NCBI GenBank assembly: GCA_015499995.1
Contig: JADNRV010000045.1
Location: 62,001 to 126,000 of the forward strand
DNA from: Flammula alnicola
Taxonomy: Eukaryota > Basidiomycota > Agaricomycetes > Agaricales > Strophariaceae
DNA: 64,000 bases
Reading direction: 5' to 3'
Shown: positions 1 to 11,697 of the stretch, one piece after another
How the letters are laid out: each line of letters begins with the position of its first letter
Numbering within the stretch: the stretch's first letter is position 1
The notes under the pieces: generated by a model
Seen by the model: the letters and a program-made list of their open reading frames with translations, nothing else
Database searches by the model: none
What the model was told of the DNA's origin: nothing
Program-made: the position numbers and the translations under genes

Positions 1-1539
1 TATAAAGTGAGTCTCATATAGATGAATCAGGATGATTATATGCGCCCATTGCTGATAATCAAGATAGTATTGGACATCATACGAGTATACTCTCCAAATT
101 CCCATTATTTCGACAGGAACCTATTCAGCTCGTGATGCATGATCATTCGCTGAATCATGGTGCGGCATGCCATGTCCGCTAGCGCTGCTGCCGACGTTGT
201 CCAGACTTCATATCGATATCCTGGACATCGTCTCCATGGTTCCTGGGCAACTTCAGCGTTCAAAAAATGGTTAGATACATCCGAGCCCTTGGGTTAACTC
301 TCTCACTCACAATGAGATGGTCTGATCGTATTTCTTGGCGCAGAAATAGTTGGTGCGTCAAGCGCTGATACTTAGTATCTGTCTCTTGGCGTTGGGTATC
401 TACACGGTGACCAATGATCAACGGGATAAAAAATTGCACCTTTTACCGTTATGCTCGGTGCTCCCTGTAATCTGGACGGGATGCCATCGCAGTCTTTTGG
501 ATTGTCAACACAGGCTAAGTTACTTGTGCGGCGTAATGTGACCCACCAAACCTCAGGCCTCGACCCCTACATCTCCAAGCTGATGGTGGATGGTCAGTTT
601 CTTTTGACGTTCCGCATTTCTCGCAGTATGTTTGGCATTCTGAAGTTTGAAGGAGTCCAGTTATCGGCGACAAGCTCGTACTTGTCCTTGGCATCCTCTG
701 CAAATCTGACAGTAAAATCGCTTACTTTTCACCAGAGAACTTTAGTCTCTTCCATACGAATCATCACCAGTCATGAAGTCTGCATCGTCCTCTGCCTCTT
801 TTTTCATTCTCATAGTGCTCGCACTGTCAAGTACAGTCACGCTGTGCGCTACTGCGAACACGCTGTGGAACGGGCAATCTGAAGTTGTCAACGTCAGAGG
901 AGCCATCACTCGCATTCTCGGACTCTGGGATCGCCCGCGACTCCAATGGCAACTATGGCGGTTTCGTTCGCTACGCAGGAGGGTAAATCGAAGCCCGCTA
1001 CCAAAGCACCCTTGCCTACACACGCAACTTGGGCAGTATTTCTTCTTTCTCTCCGCCTGGCCATGTTGTGATTCTTGCGTAGGCGAGTAACCCTCAGTGT
1101 CCAAACATCCAAGAGGGCCCATATCTGTTCCGCCTAGACGTAGTTATAATTTTCTGCAGTCCGATCTGTTCGCCCTGAGTTGTCTAATTCATGATACGCC
1201 TTCGGCGACGCGTCGTTGTGGACTTGAGCCAGTCCGCGAGTCTGGGATCACTTCCTTCGTATCTTGGAGGTAGAGAGGAAGAATGTTATTTGATAGGTGG
1301 TCTACTCTTGTAATTTTCATCGAGGAGAAAGTGTCTGACACTACTGCCTACGGTCACAAAAGTGTTGGTGGTTGGTTGGTGGACTCACCTGGATCCACTC
1401 ACTCGGTAGCCAATGGATGCAGAAAGCTTATTATTAAAAATGCTAGCCTTATGATTTGCAACATACATTGGAGTTTGGAGTGAGCACACGCCCACCAAAT
1501 GCACAAGAACGAAAGGTCCAAGGTTAGATTCATGCTTTA
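1..1539. other. Gene-poor stretch, no supported gene
   Basis: Several open frames of 60-143 codons lie here on both strands, but none shows a recognisable domain or a convincing splice pattern. The only one with a suggestive feature is a plus-strand frame at 773-1090, which begins with a hydrophobic stretch like a signal peptide (FFILIVLALSSTVTLCATA). It then loses any protein-like pattern, so it is at best a decayed secreted-protein gene. Confidence 0.4.
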
Positions 1540-2062
1540 TCATTTCCCGTCTCCGCCCTCTGCAAAGCTCAAAATACCCTCCACGTCGAGGTCATTCACG
1601 ATAGCCTCAGCTTCAGGGACGACCATTTCACCTAGAACGCTGTTGATGCCATCTAGACCGCCCGACGTGAGCGCTAAGAAATCACTGCAAACGCGTACCT
1701 AAAGTGGCAGCTCCATGAGATTCTAATTCCAGAGATCCTCCATGGGAAGCACCCTCATTGTCAGGTAATCATCCATCATTATCCACCTTCTGGATTTGGC
1801 GGTCTTCTCCACAAGACCATCCCAGTCCTGAGCAAGTTTTCGTGCTCTTTCACGAAAACTGTAATTTTCGTGGTGCCCGAGCCGCGAGTGGTAACTAGGT
1901 AGATTCGCAATATCATGCAAAATTCTCGTAATTCTGGATATCTGAAAATAGGATGAAGTTATGCTCTAAGCTCGTCCATTATAGAAGGGATTTCATACTT
2001 ACATGTATTATTCTTGGATCCTTGAATTGGTAAGTCTCAATTATACGAAAGAAGGTGTCCAT
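1540..2062 (-). pseudogene. TFIIS N-terminal-domain-like fragment, probably broken
   Basis: A minus-strand reading starts with ATG at 2062 (MDTFFRIIETYQFKDPRIIH), crosses a GTAAGT...CAG intron and continues into a helical segment containing ENYSFRERARKLAQDWDGLV. This resembles the last helices of the TFIIS N-terminal/IWS1-type domain. A further open segment ends at a stop near 1546 (EGILSFAEGGDGK). I could not find a GT-AG junction that joins the middle and last segments in frame. The piece is also very short (about 110 codons) and sits only 65 bp beyond the F-box stop codon on the same strand. It is most simply a remnant of a larger gene. A small intact gene with one sequence error is the alternative. 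Domain identity is an inference from pattern only. Confidence 0.35.
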
Positions 2063-2127
2063 TTTTGACAAGGGCTTTGTTAATAAGTAACATCAACGGG
2101 TCCGTTCGTTCCTGAAGAATTCTGAAC

Positions 2128-3903
2128 TCACATCATGGCCGAACGTTTTACGCCAATTGAACTAAAAGAAGAACGAGCCACAGGTCCATAAAAAACTGTC
2201 AGAAGAAGAAAGCCAGAGGGATCTGGGCTTACCCCGTAAATTGACAAGTCTTTGCGTCTCAGAAACTGTAAGGCGAGGTGCCGAGCCCACCCGAGGACTT
2301 TCGTATACTCTGAGCCTTTTGTGGCATGCGCATTACGGAGCTTGTCCCATCCCTCGATACGGTCTTGACCACCGAGGCAAGCACGAAATGAGCTGAACGT
2401 TAGTTCCACGAGCAAGTTATACTGTACAGGAGACTCTATAACTTCGATTTTCTTGTCTTCGTGTTGTCTATAGAGTAAAGGTTGACGGGAGTCATGCACA
2501 TCAGCGAGTACGTCCGTATCCGCACCCGAGAAATTTAGTATTTTGAGTGTCCGTAGTCGAGGAACGAGAGGTAATTGCTCCGGGTTGGTGAATGATTGGT
2601 GGGTCGCGATAAGCGATGCGAAGTAAGAGGAGGGAGTGTCACAGAGGTCGAGGTATTCCAAGTTTGGCATCACAGTTAACAACCGCGTAAAATCCTCATC
2701 TGTCATTCCTCGCACATGAAAGGTAAGGGCCTTCAATAAAGAATTCGATGGCAGAGTGGTGGAAAGAATATCGTTTATAATTGGAGAAGCTCCTGCAATG
2801 ACCGGATGACCTATGATCTCAAGATTTTGGAGGACTGGGGCGATTATCCATCGGAAGGGAATATCGTTCGCCCAGCCGAATTGAAGACCATGCTGTGTAT
2901 GTTGATAGTTTGTATTGGCAATGCGAAGGGAAGTTAACTTGGAGAAATGTATGGGTTGCTCCTTTGGATAGTTCATAATGCCTACTGGACCGCGGAACAC
3001 ACAGGTCTCCAACGTAGGTCCCGCTGGTCGTAAAAGTTCCAGATCATAGGGAAGGCCAGTAAAAGTGAGTAATTGATTCCAAGGAATTTCCAGGAAAATG
3101 GAAGAGCGTCGGTCGTCAACGATGGCATGTTTGAGTTTCGGTGCTTTTGCGTCGACGTGCAGTTCAAACCAGCCGTAGACCAATCTTCTGACGTCACATC
3201 GGCATTTGAAGTTCAGTGATTCCAACGTTGGTACGTCTAGATCTTCAAAGAGTTCAAGGTGCCTGCTAAGATCGAGGTGTAGAATTGCGCTCTTCCATCG
3301 GTGGGACTGCGAGAGCAAAAGTTGCAACAATGGAGAGACGTGGGCGCCCCTTGTTATCATGATCGCAACGTGTATGGGGCGATTTCCGGAACGTTCAATG
3401 AACATCTGGAAAAATAAACGAAAGGAGTCCGAAATGGGCAAACTCATTTCGCGTAACACGGGAATTGTTGTCCAGAAGTGCTCTGTTGAAAGTGCAATCT
3501 CTCTCCATAACCTGCAGACCTGCAATGGAGCAAGGACGGTCCAGGGGTGGGGCTCCTCCACGTTGAGAAATAAATCGGTCTCAAACTTTCGCTTTGGCCT
3601 CGCCCATAGCAAGATTTCTCTGATGAGCTCTGGTGGGAAGCGACGCAAGGGTGATAATATGCCTTGATGATCGTGGACGAAATCTTGAATGTCGTAAATG
3701 GAATCCAACGTTTCCTCTCGTGGTGGCGTGGAGGGGCCCTCGTCCAGTCGCAATGTGTTCAGAAGCCTGGTAACGAACTCTTCGCGCAGAGTTGCAATTT
3801 GCTCCTGGGTTGCAGATATTACTTGCTGAACGAGTTCCCTTTCATATTCGGAAGGAGGGATGTTTGTTGTTAGGAGTAAAGGGGTGGGTGACTGTGGAAA
3901 CAT
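2128..3903 (-). CDS. F-box domain protein
   Basis: One uninterrupted exon of 591 codons. From the first in-frame ATG (3903) the protein starts with a short N-terminal helix region (IPPSEYERELVQQVISATQE), then the typical agaricomycete F-box LSPLRRFPPELIREILLWAR followed by LQVCRLWREIALSTEHFW at about residues 85-150. The rest has weak leucine-rich repeat character (NLEYLDLCDTPSSY). Such proteins are expected to be substrate receptors of SCF ubiquitin ligases, binding Skp1 through the F-box, with substrates unknown. The family is hugely expanded in mushroom-forming fungi. The frame stays open upstream to a GTG at 3999, but no ATG lies there, so 3903 is preferred. It is divergent from the dehydratase gene, which starts 415 bp away. 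No frameshift is seen. Confidence 0.85.
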   Translation of the reverse strand: MFPQSPTPLLLTTNIPPSEYERELVQQVISATQEQIATLREEFVTRLLNTLRLDEGPSTPPREETLDSIYDIQDFVHDHQGILSPLRRFPPELIREILLWARPKRKFETDLFLNVEEPHPWTVLAPLQVCRLWREIALSTEHFWTTIPVLREMSLPISDSFRLFFQMFIERSGNRPIHVAIMITRGAHVSPLLQLLLSQSHRWKSAILHLDLSRHLELFEDLDVPTLESLNFKCRCDVRRLVYGWFELHVDAKAPKLKHAIVDDRRSSIFLEIPWNQLLTFTGLPYDLELLRPAGPTLETCVFRGPVGIMNYPKEQPIHFSKLTSLRIANTNYQHTQHGLQFGWANDIPFRWIIAPVLQNLEIIGHPVIAGASPIINDILSTTLPSNSLLKALTFHVRGMTDEDFTRLLTVMPNLEYLDLCDTPSSYFASLIATHQSFTNPEQLPLVPRLRTLKILNFSGADTDVLADVHDSRQPLLYRQHEDKKIEVIESPVQYNLLVELTFSSFRACLGGQDRIEGWDKLRNAHATKGSEYTKVLGWARHLALQFLRRKDLSIYGVSPDPSGFLLLTVFYGPVARSSFSSIGVKRSAMM

Positions 3904-4318
3904 TCCTATCGCCTTGAATAGAGGCGTCAAATAGTTTGTAGTCTCGTTCCAAGATGTCGGATCGACCACTTGGCACCGTGAGGCGGCCGCACTTTTCACG
4001 TGGGTCCTGCAGTGGGTTGCTTATTTGAGCCTAAGTCAGCACTTAGGCTCGCCCCTTGCTCTGACAAAGATGAATGTATGAATTCATAATCTAAATCCTG
4101 TGCATGGCAAAACTCACGAGAATAATCATGGCCTTTACGGTGACGTAATCACACTGATATTACCCGATATAGGTTCGGGTAATTGGTCATCATCACCTCA
4201 TGTGCATTCTGCAAGGCTGAGTCTCGAGGAAACCTATCTCGCATTGTGGGAGAGATAACAAGCTGATAATAACCAACGGCTTTGGCTCCTGGTTGGAAGT
4301 CTACATGAGAGCATCGTC
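3904..4318. promoter_or_regulatory. Shared divergent intergenic region
   Basis: 415 bp between the starts of the F-box gene (minus) and the dehydratase gene (plus). It must hold both promoters. I see no clear TATA box or repeated operator. A short imperfect hairpin (gagcctaagtcagcacttaggctc, about 4026-4049) is present. Confidence 0.35.
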
Positions 4319-5685
4319 ATGTCCGAATCTACGAACAACTTGTGGCAAGCAACTCCTCTCATCTACTCAAGTCGCCTGTCAGAGATAACCGGCTCTTCTG
4401 TGTATCTCAAACTTGAGGTATGTTGCCCTTCAATATCTTGAGCTTACTGCAACGCTATTTCCTGACACCCACTCGTCCTTTCGCTCAGAACCTTCATCCA
4501 TCCTATTCGTTCAAATACAGAGGAGTATCACACTTCATCAAGAAAGCAAAGGAGGAACACGGATGTTCCGTACATCTTGTCATTGCTTCAGGTGGAAATG
4601 CGGGTTTGGCTGCAGCGTGCGCCGCGCGGTCTTTCGGTCTCAAATGCAGCGTGTTCATCCCGGAAGGCGCCTCAAAGAGCACTTTGGAGTTGTTGAAACA
4701 GGAAAGGGCCGAAGTGATCGTCGGAGGGCGACAATACTCTGACGCTTTGAAAGGCGCGACAGAGATGGTTGCAAAGGAACCTAACGCGTGAGTTGTCGAG
4801 TAAAATGTGGCGAAAGCTTGAAGATGAACTTACGAACGTGAATAGCGTCATGGTTCCGGCTTACGACAATCCAGTTCTATGGGAGGGACATAGTTCGATG
4901 GTGCAAGAAATCAGCAAACAACTACAGCAAGAACCCGATGCCATATTTTGCAGTGTAGGAGGCGGAGGGTTGTTAGGAGGCATCATCGTGGGTTGCAAAG
5001 CTGTCGGTTGGGACCACGGTACGCCAGCCTTGATCCATTAATAGCCCAAAGTTCACTCTGGCAGTGCCAATTGTCGCGCTCGAAACGATTGGTTCTGATT
5101 GCTTCTACAAGTCAATGGCACTTAATGGCGGAAGGTTCAACAGCGAGAAAAAGAACCTGCCCCCAGGTATAAACCTGGTGTACAATCAAGAGCATTCGGT
5201 GTATTTGGCGCATTTCACGAGTTTCTCGTCGAGAGCATCAGGGTCACTGGGGGCTTCAGAGCCGTCCGCAGCGGTAGTGAAGATGGCGTTGGAGAGGGCC
5301 GGTGGGGTGAAGACGGTGAGCCTTCCAGACGAACTGAGCATGCAAGCCCTTGCATCATTCGCCAGTGAGTACACACGACAATTATGGAATCTATGCGCGT
5401 GACATTAACGATTTTGAAGACGACCACAAAACTCTTGTCGAACTAGCTTGTTCTACAACACTGGTTCCCGCTTACCATCCCGCCTTGTTCGATAGATTAG
5501 TCTTGCCGAATGCCAAGCGCGAAGGGGGTCGACGTGTGGTTGTTTTTGTCGTCTGTGGGGGATTTAAGATGGACTTGCAGACAGCGGCGGAATATCAGAG
5601 AATGGCGGATGAACATCCAAGAGGGAGAGGAGAGTCATGGACCGTGAAATATGATGATGGTGAACTGTTCACGTTCGAAAAGTAG
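4319..5685 (+). CDS. L-serine/L-threonine dehydratase-like PLP enzyme
   Basis: Fold-type II PLP enzyme of the catabolic serine/threonine dehydratase group (CHA1-like), which deaminates serine or threonine to pyruvate or 2-oxobutyrate. ATG at 4319 gives MSESTNNLWQATPLIYSS, the usual start of the family. Five exons are joined by GT-AG introns at about 4417-4489, 4789-4846, 5019-5068 and 5366-5421. Motifs in order: HPSYSFKYRG (the Lys of SFKxRG forms the Schiff base), ASGGNAGLAAACAAR (cofactor phosphate/substrate loop), the glycine loop SVGGGGLLGGIIVG, and the C-terminal VVFVVCGG. The encoded length of about 365 residues fits the family. The Tyr before SFK replaces the more usual Gly/Ser, a small peculiarity. 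Serine racemase-type activity cannot be excluded from sequence alone. Confidence 0.85.
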
Positions 5686-5842
5686 AACCCGTTAAAAAGA
5701 GAGCAGGGGAGGTAGAATAGATGAAATACATGAGGACCGACTAAGTTTTGAATATTAAGCAATTATGAGTACACCTGAGCTGGAAAACAGATGAAAAAGA
5801 ATACACAGGAAAGAAAAAACTTCACGAACCACATGATACAGG

Positions 5843-6220
5843 TCATTGCCCCGAATCCTTTCTTTCTTCCGCTTCTCTTTGTGCTCGTCGCGCAAGTCTC
5901 TCGGCCTTAATCCTTGCTAGCTCTTCTCGGATTTCGGATTGGTCTGTTGGGATCCGCTAAAATAGGAAAATAAGAAAAGACGTAGGGCTGCGTTAATAGG
6001 TTGGAAGTACCTGATTAGTGCGGTCCAGCGAAGGAAATAGTTTGTTTCGGTACTACGGAAACAATAGTCGTAAAAGTTCGTCTGAGCAGAAGGACCAATC
6101 ATGACATACTGGAATGACTGTGCTTCTATACCACTCGGGATCACCGAAGTGAATCAGTGACACTATTGGGATAAAGAGGTACAGAGAGAACTTGAAAATT
6201 TCGAGATTTGGCCCTCCCAT
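5843..6220 (-). CDS. PET100: PET100 homologue, cytochrome c oxidase assembly factor
   Basis: Three exons encode a protein of about 88 residues. Exon 1 (ATG 6220) reads MGGPNLEIFKFSLYLFIPIV, the nearly invariant PET100 start with its single membrane segment, followed by HFGDPEWY. Exon 2 is only about 43 nt (YRNKLFPSLDRTNQ). Exon 3 is charged and helical (REELARIKAERLARRAQREA). PET100 is an inner mitochondrial membrane chaperone that helps incorporate subunits into complex IV. Length and architecture match known homologues. Both introns have GTATGT or GTACTT donors and CAG/TAG acceptors. The gene is divergent from the glutamate decarboxylase gene, with about 600 bp between start codons. It is easily missed because no exon exceeds 220 bp. 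Confidence 0.9.
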
Positions 6221-6826
6221 GTCGAGTTGGTCGAGGCGATGGAGTCGCCCGCTGTGTATGTGTGCGTTAATTTTTAAACGTTTGACGCTTTGGTCCTTTG
6301 GACTCGCGGGGAATCCCGTGACTTTGGCAGTATAGTTACGTAAAAGTAAACTTCAAAGATCAAGCGATTATCGATCTTGCTGCGGATCACTATTTACTGG
6401 ATACCTTTGAAGTTTGAACACTGGATTCAAACATCCAATCGCCAATATTCATCACTGACCGTCGAATTCGGATTTTTCTTATGATGGAAGTCATCGATAA
6501 TTTGCTGCAAAGTCGTGTTACGCATCACCTCTGAGTTCAAGTGAGTTGCTTCCAGGCGCTCGTTGCGTAATGCGAGTATCCGCCTGACCTCCAAGAAAGG
6601 TGATAAAAAGGGTGGTGGATCACCTTGACGGTCATAGCGATCATGGATGATGGAGCATATGCTCCACGAACTGAAAGTGAGGTGTGCATGGACTCGCAGT
6701 CGTTGTACCACTTATAAATAAACTTTTCATGACATCAGTTTTGAATGAGACTGAAAGCTTGTCCTGGAGGCATAAAAGGGGCATCAGAATATGATTATCG
6801 AAGCGCTTACTTTCTTCCCATCCACA
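6221..6826. promoter_or_regulatory. Divergent intergenic region PET100/GAD
   Basis: 606 bp between two start codons. Minus-strand frames at 6427-6711 and 6641-6877 are open, but their translations match no family I know and show no splice logic, so I treat them as chance. An AT-rich TTATAAATAAA stretch near 6713-6723 could act as a TATA element for the plus-strand gene. Confidence 0.35.
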
Positions 6827-9257
6827 ATGGCTCTCTCTAAAGTATGTCTTCACCCAATCCCCCTCAGTTATAGTCATTAAAGACTTTTATCTATGCGACT
6901 AGCACGTTAATGTGGACAGAGTCATCAAGGAGTCCCGAGTGAGGACCTTTAGAACACATTCACTTCACTGTGTACTCATCACTCAATCCATATAGGACAA
7001 ACATCAGACTCACAAAGACTCCCACCCATCGACATCGGGTCAAGCGAGCTACTCTTATGGAGAGCGCTATGCGACCAACCCCATTCCCAAGTACAACTTG
7101 GCGTCTAAGGTAACGTATCCGCATATAGTTTTCTTTCTATTATCGTTCATGAAATACTTTCTAGGGCATTGGCGCTGATGCTGCTTACAGAGTAATTCAT
7201 GATGAATTGAGTCAAGACGGATCCACTGTGCTCAATTTGGCATCATTTGTCCATACCTGGATGCCTCCTCAAGCTGACCTTCTAGTCCACGAGAATGTGT
7301 CTAAGAATTTAATTGGTTTGGCCTTTTTCTACCTCGCAATCTTGTCTACCACGTTGATCAAAACATTCCCAGATTCTGACGAATATCCAGCCACACGTAC
7401 GTATCTTTTTTGATTTATTATTACAATGGTCAACTTATTTTCCGGTCGCAGAGATTCTTCACACACGCTGTAAGCATATTTTTTCTTTTCTTCACAATTA
7501 AATGTGCTAAGATCTTCATAGGCGTTTCCATTCTTGCGGATCTTTGGCACGCCCCATCTGTCAAAGAAGCCGTAGGCACAGCGACCACCGGCTCCTCAGA
7601 GGCCGCTCAACTTGGTGGACTCGCCATGAAGAAACTGTGGCAACAGCGCCGCAAGGCTGCAGGGAAAAGCATTCACGAACCAGGGTAGGTTTTGTTTCCC
7701 TTCAATGATCTAGGATCTCATTCCCTTCAGACCGAACATTGTCATGGGTGCTAATGCACAGGTAGCATTAGAAAAATTTGCTCGTTATTTCGAAGTCGAA
7801 TGTCGGCTTGTACCTGTTTCAGTCGAGAGCCAGTACAGATTGGATCCCAAGAAGGCCATGGAATATGTAGACGAAAATACTATCGGAATATTCGTCATCT
7901 TAGGCAGTATGTTGATTACATTTACTTCATTTGATTTCGCTGACCGTCATTTGTAGGTACATATACTGGCCATTACGAGCCTGTCAAGGAGATGTCCGAC
8001 CTCCTGGACGAATATGAAGCAAAGACTGGCAATTACGTGCCCATCCATGGTTCGGTTAATTCCACGAATGTGTATTCTCGCATTTCCTGATTTACTTATA
8101 GTTGACGCTGCCTCCGGTGGATTCGTCGCCCCTTTCGTCACAGTGCGTCGTTTCTTGTTGGGATAACTTTCACGTCCTGATATCTAGACAGCCAAAATTG
8201 CTTTGGGATTTCAAACTTCCTCGCGTTGTCTCCATCAATACGTCGTGAGAATTATTGTCGCTTTCTGTTCTGCTCTTCTAGTTAAATGCATCATCATTTA
8301 CTACAGAGGCCATAAATTCGGGCTTAGCTACGTCGGCGTTGGCTGGGTCGTTTGGAGAGACAAAATCCATCTTCCAAAAGACCTCATCTTCGAACTCCAT
8401 TATCTGGGATCTGTGGAGTATTCTTTCTCTTTGAATTTCTCCCGACCAGCGGCACCCATCATCGCCCAGTATTTTAACTTCCTCCACCTGGGGTTCGAAG
8501 GTTACCGATCTGTCGGTCTCTCCGACATGCAGAATGCAAGGCTTTTGAGTCGCGCTCTAGAGAAAACCGGGTTCTTCGATGTCCTCAGCGATATTCATCG
8601 CCGTATCGGTGCTAAAAGTCAGGAAGAAACTGAATCACCAAACATTGAGGTTTTTGTTTGCAGCTGATCTCTTTTACAAGTGATTTTCTGACTTCATGTT
8701 TAGGACTATGAACCAGGACTTCCTGTCGTCGCTTTCCGCTTCACTGATGATTTTAAACAAAAGCATCCGGAAGTACAGCAGAAATGGATCCAAACCTTGC
8801 TGAGGTCCAAAGGCTGGTGAGCCTTCTCAAAGCCTGGCTCACAGTAAAAATTTCCAGCTGATTTGGAAATAGGATTGTTCCAAACTATGAATTACCTCCT
8901 TCGCTCGAGAAGACAGAAATTTTGCGTGTCGTCGTTCGCGAGAACGTCACGGAAGTTGTGAGTTATATGTTGCCAGTAAACCGTCCTGGGCCGCTTATTG
9001 TCATTTCCGCGAATGCTAGTTAATCGACAAGCTCATCGCCGACATCGTAATTTTCGTTTATCTCACTTGGTGTCACAAATGGCTTACGGTGATTGTAGAT
9101 TGAAATAATCGAGGAATTGATCGATTCCGGGTCTTCAATGCACGCGTTGAATACTTTGGAGAAGATGCAGAGATCGAAAAAACATGAGCACAAGGAGAGC
9201 AATCTCAAAAAGGGAGAAGGAAGCAAGTCTCATGGGACGTACGCCCGTCCATGCTGA
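6827..9257 (+). CDS. GAD: Glutamate decarboxylase
   Basis: PLP-dependent group II decarboxylase converting L-glutamate to GABA. A 15-nt first exon (MALSK, 6827-6841) is followed by about eleven more exons that all join in frame with GT-AG introns. Key segments: [48 protein letters not shown] (cofactor phosphate region), [13 protein letters not shown] (Asp binding the pyridine N), and SINTSGHKFG, whose Lys is the Schiff-base lysine. It is split by an intron just before GHK. The C-terminus is basic ([20 protein letters not shown]), in the position where plant enzymes carry a calmodulin-binding tail, but I see no clear such site. The roughly 540-residue length fits fungal GADs. In fungi the enzyme feeds the GABA shunt and helps oxidative-stress tolerance. 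Confidence 0.93.
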
Positions 9258-9625
9258 ATGTGCCACGCAGGCACTAGCTATCGTGAAAACTTCGGAAAAC
9301 TCGTGTACAACATATTCTTCCTCCTTTGAATTTGTAACAGTGTAATAAAATTTCGATTTTGGGATTGGTTCCTCTTTCGTTTCGCCTTAAAGATTTATGT
9401 ACTTCGAGGCTACTTCGAGTTGGATGAAGAACGTTCGCCAGTTATCATGACGCGACAACAGAACCAAACTCCGACGCGACGCGAAATAATTATCACCGTC
9501 ATTGTCATTACTTGACCGTTCACCACCACCGCTGACATTCGGACTAGCTTGTTCTTGCAGAATGCTCGCGGACACGGCCCCTTACGCGTCAATGTGGGTT
9601 TTTAATGTCTCTGGTCATACCTTGA
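9258..9625. other. Intergenic GAD/POLD2, includes unresolved 5' exon
   Basis: About 370 bp. It contains the GAD 3' flank and must hold the start codon of the polymerase subunit gene. The frame that runs into the polymerase is closed by TGA at 9623-9625, so a first exon with the ATG probably lies between 9440 and 9600. I could not choose one. Confidence 0.4.
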
Positions 9626-11518
9626 GGTTCATCTTTTACCAGCGCACTTCCACCAACTCGGTCAAGGACTTCAACAATCATCGTTCCACCCAACCCTCAG
9701 ACACCTTCTTTCCTAATCGGACCATCAAAAAAGTCGTACAAGCACCAATATTCGAATATATACTTCATCAGATTGAGGCTGCTGAAAGAGTTTGTGGAAG
9801 GCCATGCTCGCAGGCGATGGGGTGGGATTGCAAGTGCGAGAGCTTGCTGATTTCGATGTGTCGGCACTGAACTGTATGAGCATATCTAGACAACCCGGTC
9901 CTGGTTCCACGTGTGCTTGAAGTCGAGAAGGGCAAGCTGTGCTATGTTATAGGCACTGTGTATATGGACATGCCACTGAAACCCAATGTCATGGAAGACA
10001 TTGCACGAGATGTACGCTATAAACTGCTTGTCTGCACATTTTCGGAGATGATTTATCTTTCGTTTTCTTCATTAGCAATCCATACCTCCTCCACCTCCAC
10101 CAGCAAAATTTTGCTCTCCCGAAGACAGCATCATGTTGGAGGATGAATCAGGCCGAATCAAGCTTGTCGGGGATCGTGTCAAAGATGCTAAACTAGTGAC
10201 TGGTATTATAATTGGTGCCTTGGGAATAGAGACGCCCAACGGAGACTTTGAAGTGATTGACTTGTGCTACCCGGAGATGGCACCTCAAGCAACGGACACG
10301 GAGCTGTTTGAGGAAGACAAGATGGAAGTCGATGGCAAAGGTTCGTGTCCGAATACACCCTTCGACTGCGTATTTATAGTATTTTTACTAGGTCAGGACG
10401 GCTCGCTTGACGAATGGATAGCTGTCATCTCTGGGCTTGATGTTGGTTCGGCGTCGCCCTCAGATGCACAAATACAAATGCTTGTGGAGTATCTGACTGG
10501 GGAAGGCGGTGATGTCGAAGACCAAGTTTCTGCCGCAAATATTTCTCGCTTGATAATCGCGGGAGACTCTCTTGCGTCAATCGCACCTGTCATTGGAGAG
10601 CCAGTCCTGAATTTTGATGACAAGAAAGCTGTACGTCTCTGCATTCTGGTTTTTATTTTGTATACTGACCTCGATACGGCAGCGTCGTTATGGGTATGAC
10701 GCGACGACTTTCTCTCCTCATCCAGTTCTGAGCCTGTCCTCTACCCTGAGTGATATTGCGAGTGCTATGCCCGTCCATATCCTACCAGGCGAATCAGATC
10801 CTTCAGGCACCATCATGCCCCAACAACCCTTTCCTCGCGCTATGTTTGGAGACGCAGCACGATATTCGACTTTCAACTGCGAAACGAATCCAACATATTT
10901 AACAATAGCGTCTGACGTGGACATCGAAGCTTCTTCATCGAAACCTGCGCAGTCTCCGATACAAAGAACCCTCTTAATTAATTCTGGACAGCCTCTCAAT
11001 GATATGTTCAAGTATCTTCCTTCTCCACCGAACACACGCTTATCGATCCTGGAATCCACGCTCAGGTGGCGACATATGGCCCCGACTGCGCCTGATACTC
11101 TGTGGTGCCACCCTTATTTCGCTGAAGACCCCTTCCTGATAACAGAGACGCCTGATATATATATCGTGGGTGGGCAGAAGAGGTTTGCGACGAAATCAGT
11201 TACAGATCATCAAGAAAGTTCGAAACAGAAGGGCAAAGTGACGACAAGATGTCGCATAATTATGGTTCCAAGTTTCGCTGAGACGGGAATACTAGTCCTC
11301 GTCAATCTGCGGACATTGGCCGTGAAGACCATCAACTTTTCAGTCCTAGGTATGACTACCGGAGGAAAGGTCGAAGTGAAAGGTCAGTTACCACCTTTTC
11401 TATATAACCCACGGTTTCTAATTTTGTTGCAGAGGAACCTTCCATTGCAGCCAGTCCTTTACCCGCGGAACCACTGCCTTCGGCACCAAAATCATCAATG
11501 GATTACGGCTTCATCTAG
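9626..11518 (+). CDS. POLD2: DNA polymerase delta small (B) subunit; 5' exon unresolved
   Basis: Second subunit of replicative DNA polymerase delta (Pol31/Cdc1/POLD2), which bridges the catalytic subunit to the accessory subunits. Diagnostic N-terminal pattern KKSYKHQYSNIYFIRLRLLK, then RVLEVEKGKLCYVIGTVYMD (OB-fold region), then the inactive calcineurin-like phosphoesterase domain: LIIAGDSLASI, VHILPGESDPSGTIMPQQPF and HMAPTAPDTLWCHPY. Five introns are visible (near 9830, 10010, 10340, 10630, 11380), all in phase. Metal ligands of true phosphoesterases are partly missing, as is normal for this subunit. The C-terminus after the last intron is low-complexity and Pro/Ala-rich. The start given is only the first in-frame base after a TGA, so the true N-terminus lies further upstream across an intron. 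Confidence 0.9.
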
Positions 11519-11697
11519 ATTTGCCTTGTAACGTGCGCATTAAATGTGTACAGACTCCTGTATTGCAATCGTGTACCTATTATATATCTGTAGCAACAAG
11601 CGTGAGATAATACTTGTGAGTATGTGGACTTACAAAGTAAAAGGGAAAACTGACTATGTATCGTAAAAATTTGGTAAAAATCCTAGATTATGAGAGA

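Noticed and set aside
451..882. 143-codon plus-strand frame and antisense frame at 515-703
   Set aside because: No domain, no signal peptide, no supporting splice sites. The minus-strand alternative reading (FAEDAKDKYELVADNWTP) is suggestive but stops quickly.
6427..6877. Small minus-strand gene between PET100 and GAD
   Set aside because: Frames of 94 and 78 codons have no recognisable pattern and overlap the expected promoter and first exon of GAD.
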